DNA of 64,000 bases, from NCBI GenBank assembly GCA_963802415.1, contig CAWDIH010000002.1, forward strand, positions 620,001-684,000, read 5' to 3'. Source of the DNA: DATAES01 sp963802415 (GTDB lineage: Bacteria; Actinomycetota; Acidimicrobiia; Acidimicrobiales; JACDCH01). The notes under the pieces were generated by a model that saw only the letters and a list, made by a program, of their open reading frames with translations, ran no database searches and was not told where the DNA came from. The position numbers and the translations under genes were made by a program. Shown here piece by piece: positions 61,048 through 64,000 of the stretch. How positions within the stretch are numbered: position 1 is the stretch's first letter; each line of letters begins with the position of its first letter.

Positions 61048-61498
61048 AACCAGATCCTCGCACGCCTCGGTTCTACCTGCCCACGAGGCCGCCGAGTCGC
61101 ACCACAGACAAGTCTTCCGCGCAGCTCGATAACGATCGACACAGACCCGCCAACGCGCTCGCAGCCACTGCGCCATAACGGGCGATCCGCGCAGCAGCGT
61201 GCTGCAACCCCGGGCAACCTGGAAGTGCAGAACCCGGATGGGCGGCTCGATGAGCGAACCATCCGGAAATGTTCCGATGACCGTTCCCGGATGGTTGGCC
61301 GTTGAGCGTGGTGTCGCGTGATCCGGCAATACCGCGTGCCTCCTGCCGGCACTTTGTGGGCAGCTGTCGTGCGTCGAGACCAGCGCCTTATTGGGACACC
61401 TTTTCGTGCTGGTGCTTGTTCCTGCGTTCCTGGCCGGGCTGGCGAGGCGGGACGTCAGCTTGGACGGGCGGTCCGCTGCCATCTCGCGACCGATCGCT
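61048..61498. other. Gene-poor gap
   Basis: 451 bp without a credible gene. It contains a 10-bp inverted repeat AACCATCCGG...CCGGATGGTT (about 61256-61296) and the second 25-bp direct repeat. A short hydrophobic reading near 61390-61450 has no supporting start or homology. Confidence 0.5.
61283..61307 (+). repeat. 25-bp direct repeat, copy 2
   Basis: Begins GTTCCCGGATGGTT, then GGCCGTTGAGC. Pair of the 59609 copy. Confidence 0.6.
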
Positions 61499-62456
61499 TC
61501 ACCCCACGGCAGGGCTCGATGAGGTGAGCACGACCTTCCCAGGTATGCCACCCGCGATCTTTTCCGCCCAAAGACGAGGTCCATCGGGCAGAGAACCGAC
61601 GTTGCCCACAACTGGACGGAGGGACTCGATGCGTCGAGCCAGCTCGGTCAGTTGTTCACGGTTCGGTTCGACAACGAAGAGCAGGTTGTTCACGTCGGCG
61701 CGCTCGTCATTGGGTGCCTCCACGATAGAGACAATCGAGCCGCCGGGTCGAAGCATTGGCCAGGAGCGGTGGAGAACATCTCCGCCGATTAGATCGAACA
61801 CGACATCCACACCTTTCACTTCGCCCAACGCCGCGTCGTGAGCAAGGTCGAGATACTGCTCTGCCCCCAGGTGCAGCACCAGGTCACGCGCTTCGGCCCT
61901 GCCGGTCCCGATCACTCGGGCACCCGCGCTTACGGCAAGCTGGACGGCCAACGTCCCCACACCGCCGCCCGCACCGTGGATAACCACCTTCTGGTCAGCT
62001 TTGAGGTCGGCGTGAACAAAGAGTGCCTGCCACGCCGTAAGCGCGGCCATGGGGAACGCTGCTGCGTCGACGTGGGATAAGGAACCGGGCTTGGTGGCGA
62101 GGTTCCTGGCCTCGACTGCCACGAACTCAGCAAGGGAACCGTCTCGGTACCAGTCGGTCAGCCCAAACACCTCGTCACCGACGCCAAATCCCGTGGTGCC
62201 ATACCCGAGGCCGACTACGGTCCCTGAAACTTCGTGACCGGGTATCACCGGCAGCCGGTCCCTGCCGGAGCGGTCCACCCACGTCGACGGCCACTGCAAC
62301 TCGGTCGGAGTAAAGCTCGCCGCTCCAACCTGAATCAAGACATCGCCGATCCCAGGTTCCGGCCGCCGCGCGTTCTTCAACACTCATGCGGTCAGGACGT
62401 TGGTCTTGCTCCCGAGCGAGGAGCGCAGCCATCTGGGAAGGGAGCGTCGTCGTCAT
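61499..62456 (-). CDS. NADP-dependent zinc-type/quinone oxidoreductase (frameshifted near 62372)
   Basis: MDR-family reductase of about 318 residues. Frame 1 from ATG 62456 (AGGAG upstream) gives MTTTLPSQMAALLAREQDQ through SVEER. Frame 2 continues RRPEPGIGDVLIQVGAASFTP, then PGHEVSGTVVGLG, IHGAGGGVGTLAVQLA (nucleotide loop) and DVVFDLIGGDVLHRSW. One extra base near 62370-62375 explains the change. No zinc-binding Cys set, so a quinone-reductase-like enzyme acting on enones is likeliest. Confidence 0.85.
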
Positions 62457-62601
62457 GTCTTCACTCCTGGGGCAATCGGATAGGGCCGAGTTAGCGAGCT
62501 AGGGGCGGTGAGTCAAGCGCAGGGTGGAGCGCGCCTGACGCGCCGAAGCCCCCGGCGGCCCTCATGTTGGCGATCCACCGGGGGCTGGTGTGTGGCGGTT
62601 G

Positions 62602-63453
62602 TCAGAGTGGGAAGGCGAGATCGACCACAGGGGCGCCGATCCGGCCCGCCCATGAGGCGCGACCTGTGAGCAGGTCCACTCGATACAGGGCTGATGCGCC
62701 GCCGACATTGAGCGTGGCGAGCGCCCGCACGTTGACGGTCGCGCCGTCTCGTGTGGTGCTGCTGTAGATGTCGAAGCCGGCGTCGCCGGCGGCGTCGACA
62801 CCGAGGTTCCCGGTCGGGTTGAGGGTGCCGTTGTTGGGCGGCGCCTGGATCGCAACCCGGTCGGCCATGGTGTCGATGTCGAACAGCGTGGTTGCCGTGG
62901 TGGGATCGGCGTCGTTGTTCGTGTATGCGACGGCGGTGACGCCCGTGACCGTTGTCCCGGGGCCGGTGTTGAGGGTGGCGTGGACGATGGTCATGCCGGT
63001 GTCGACGTTGATCCGCAGGTTCTGACCGTTGTCGCTGACGACCCTGAGCCGGTCGACGGTCGGGTTGAAGTCGACCCCGAACGCGCCGCCGCTGAGGGCG
63101 ACGTCCATTTGGGCGACCTTCGTGGCCCGCCCGGTCGAGGGATCGACGGTGTAGACGCCGCCGGCGTCACCGAGGCCGTACAGGACGCTTGTCGCCGGGC
63201 GGTAGTCGATCCCGACCAGCCGGCTGTCGCCGGCGAGCCCTGAGATCTGTGCCCACGAGCGGATCGAGCCTGGGCGTTCCTCCCGGAAGCACACGATCTG
63301 CTGATCGCTGGTGAGACCGACGACCGTGAGATCCCTCGACGATTGTTGTTCGCACGCCGGACGCGAACGAGGTTCGCTTGCCTCGGCAGTGGTCGCGGTG
63401 AGCCCGCCGACAAAGGTGAGAGCGAGGATGGCGGGGACGAAACGGTGACGCAT
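62602..63453 (-). CDS. DUF4394-family secreted protein
   Basis: 283 residues. A signal peptide (MRHRFVPAILALTFVGGLTATTAEA) is followed by a beta-propeller-like DUF4394 domain (VGIDYRPATSVLYGLGDAGGVYTVDPSTGRA, GVDFNPTVDRLRVVSDNGQNLRINVDTG, TTATTLFDIDTMADRVAIQ). Strong AAGGAGGT Shine-Dalgarno six bases before the start. An extracellular or envelope protein of unknown role. Located between the oxidoreductase gene and the toxin-antitoxin pair. Confidence 0.9.
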   Translation of the reverse strand: MRHRFVPAILALTFVGGLTATTAEASEPRSRPACEQQSSRDLTVVGLTSDQQIVCFREERPGSIRSWAQISGLAGDSRLVGIDYRPATSVLYGLGDAGGVYTVDPSTGRATKVAQMDVALSGGAFGVDFNPTVDRLRVVSDNGQNLRINVDTGMTIVHATLNTGPGTTVTGVTAVAYTNNDADPTTATTLFDIDTMADRVAIQAPPNNGTLNPTGNLGVDAAGDAGFDIYSSTTRDGATVNVRALATLNVGGASALYRVDLLTGRASWAGRIGAPVVDLAFPL

Positions 63454-63591
63454 GGTTGACCTCCTTGACGACGTGACCAGTTCGTCGTGAGTTCGATGCC
63501 GTCATCGGTTCCGGATTGCGCGTATCCGCTTGTCCCAGGACCCCAGATGTCGCGCGGTCCGGCATCCCCGCGTACGTCGCTGCGCGTTGAT

Positions 63592-63611
63592 ATGACTATA
63601 ATCATGGTCAT
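63592..63611. promoter_or_regulatory. Phd operator with -10 box TATAAT
   Basis: ATGAC and GTCAT arms 20 bp apart frame a TATAAT at 63597-63602. The ATG of phd follows at 63610, so transcription probably starts at the start codon. Autorepression by the Phd/RelE complex is expected for such a site. Confidence 0.5.
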
Positions 63612-63885
63612 GTCAGTGGTGACGCTCCCGCTCGCAGAGATCAAGAAGCGACTGTCCGAGATCGTTGACGGTGTCGAAGAACATCACGACCGTGTCGTGC
63701 TCACTCGCAACGGCCGGCCCGCCGCGGTCATCCTGAGCCCTGACGACCTCGAAGCGCTCGAGGAAACCCTGGACATCCTTTCAGACCCCAAGGCGATGCG
63801 AGAGATCCGCCGGGCGGAACGGGCCGTCGAGACCGGCGATGTCGTGACCGCCGATGAGCTCCGTGCGAAGTACCTGAATCGTTGA
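63610..63885 (+). CDS. Phd/YefM-family antitoxin
   Basis: 91 residues from ATG 63610. DNA-binding N-terminus TLPLAEIKKRLSEIVDGVEE, VVLTRNGRPAAVILSPDDLEALEE as in the family, then a helical tail ending DELRAKYLNR that would wrap the toxin. Neutralises the RelE-like toxin encoded next. Overlapping operator/promoter upstream indicates autoregulation. Confidence 0.92.
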   Translation: MSVVTLPLAEIKKRLSEIVDGVEEHHDRVVLTRNGRPAAVILSPDDLEALEETLDILSDPKAMREIRRAERAVETGDVVTADELRAKYLNR

Positions 63886-63889
63886 GACG

Positions 63890-64000
63890 ATGGCGTCTCG
63901 CGGTCGCTGCCCCTGCTGAGCGAACTCTGGCTCGTCTTCCGGAGCGCGTTGCGGCGCCTGTCGTCGAGTTCATTCTCGGTCCGCTGATCGAGCGGCCGAC
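63890..64000 (+). CDS. RelE/ParE-family toxin (partial, frameshifted near 63901)
   Basis: Starts ATG 63890, five bases after the antitoxin stop. The direct frame stops almost at once. Skipping one G near 63900-63903 gives VAAPAERTLARLPERVAAPV, then VEFILGPLIERP, the opening of a RelE/ParE toxin (ribosome-dependent mRNA endonuclease or gyrase inhibitor). The window ends inside it, so neither the catalytic residues nor the family branch can be judged. The frameshift is probably an assembly error, since toxin and antitoxin are normally kept together. Confidence 0.8.

Overview
The window is GC-rich, densely coding bacterial DNA. It reads as an actinomycete-type genome, probably a deep-branching, lipid-degrading Actinomycetota such as Acidimicrobiia. 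Supporting signs are an actinobacterial-style short valS, frequent GTG starts, many apparently leaderless genes (a TAnnnT -10 box 5-9 bases before the start codon), an LAxTG-type cell-wall sorting signal, an MptB-like mannosyltransferase, and many acyl-CoA dehydrogenases, CaiB-type CoA transferases, acyl-CoA ligases and small-molecule oxidoreductases. The taxon is an inference. There is no rRNA, tRNA, CRISPR array, transposase or phage gene.

Layout. 1-2.8 kb: minus-strand MacB-type ABC ATPase, NarL-type response regulator, histidine kinase and SHOCT protein. 3.0-7.9 kb: plus-strand SRPBCC and cysteine-cluster proteins, then an enoyl-CoA hydratase, 2,4-dienoyl-CoA-reductase-like SDR, CoA transferase and DUF1028 protein. 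8-12 kb: P-loop kinase, phosphotransferase-DUF6285 fusion, DUF7064-like protein and PhyH dioxygenase. 12-16.6 kb: a 1531-residue secreted protein with nine tandem repeats of about 117 residues and a C-terminal LARTG signal. 16.9-24.5 kb: dehydrogenase, hydrolases, GNAT, DegV, MFS, a PlsY-like protein and two copies of a small membrane-protein gene pair. 24.5-39.9 kb: lipid and xenobiotic enzymes (acyl-CoA ligase, CoA transferase, HAPMO-like Baeyer-Villiger monooxygenase, two acyl-CoA dehydrogenases, old-yellow-enzyme-type reductase, SDR, HpaI aldolase) with ArsR and XRE regulators. 40-48.5 kb: PNPOx-like protein, second P-loop kinase, acyl-CoA ligase, then a compact operon of thiolase, DUF35, signal-less periplasmic-binding-protein-like protein, NTF2-like protein and amidohydrolase. 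48.5-59.3 kb: MptB-like glycosyltransferase, ferredoxin, MscS channel, valS, P450, cysS, MFS and acyl-CoA dehydrogenase. 59.3-64 kb: gene-poor stretches around a degenerate-hydrolase/cyclase sensor, an oxidoreductase, a DUF4394 protein and a Phd-RelE toxin-antitoxin pair cut by the window end.

Most enzymes would act in beta-oxidation-like breakdown of CoA-activated acids: ligases and CoA transferases activate, acyl-CoA dehydrogenases, enoyl-CoA hydratase and dienoyl-CoA reductase process, and thiolase/DUF35 and HpaI aldolase cleave. P450, BVMO, PhyH and old yellow enzyme feed oxygenated or unsaturated substrates in. That integrated picture is inference from family membership.

Two features stand out. 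First, intergenic DNA carries several families of recurring palindromes, including a two-hairpin element of about 105 bp present twice in opposite orientation, and a GAATGTTGG family whose best copy is a perfect 52-bp palindrome. Second, at least fourteen single-base frameshifts interrupt otherwise well-conserved genes, two of them in cysS, and one divergent gene pair has lost both N-termini at a shared junction. This pattern suggests residual indel and assembly errors in a long-read or metagenome assembly, so broken genes here should not be read as genuine pseudogenes without read support.
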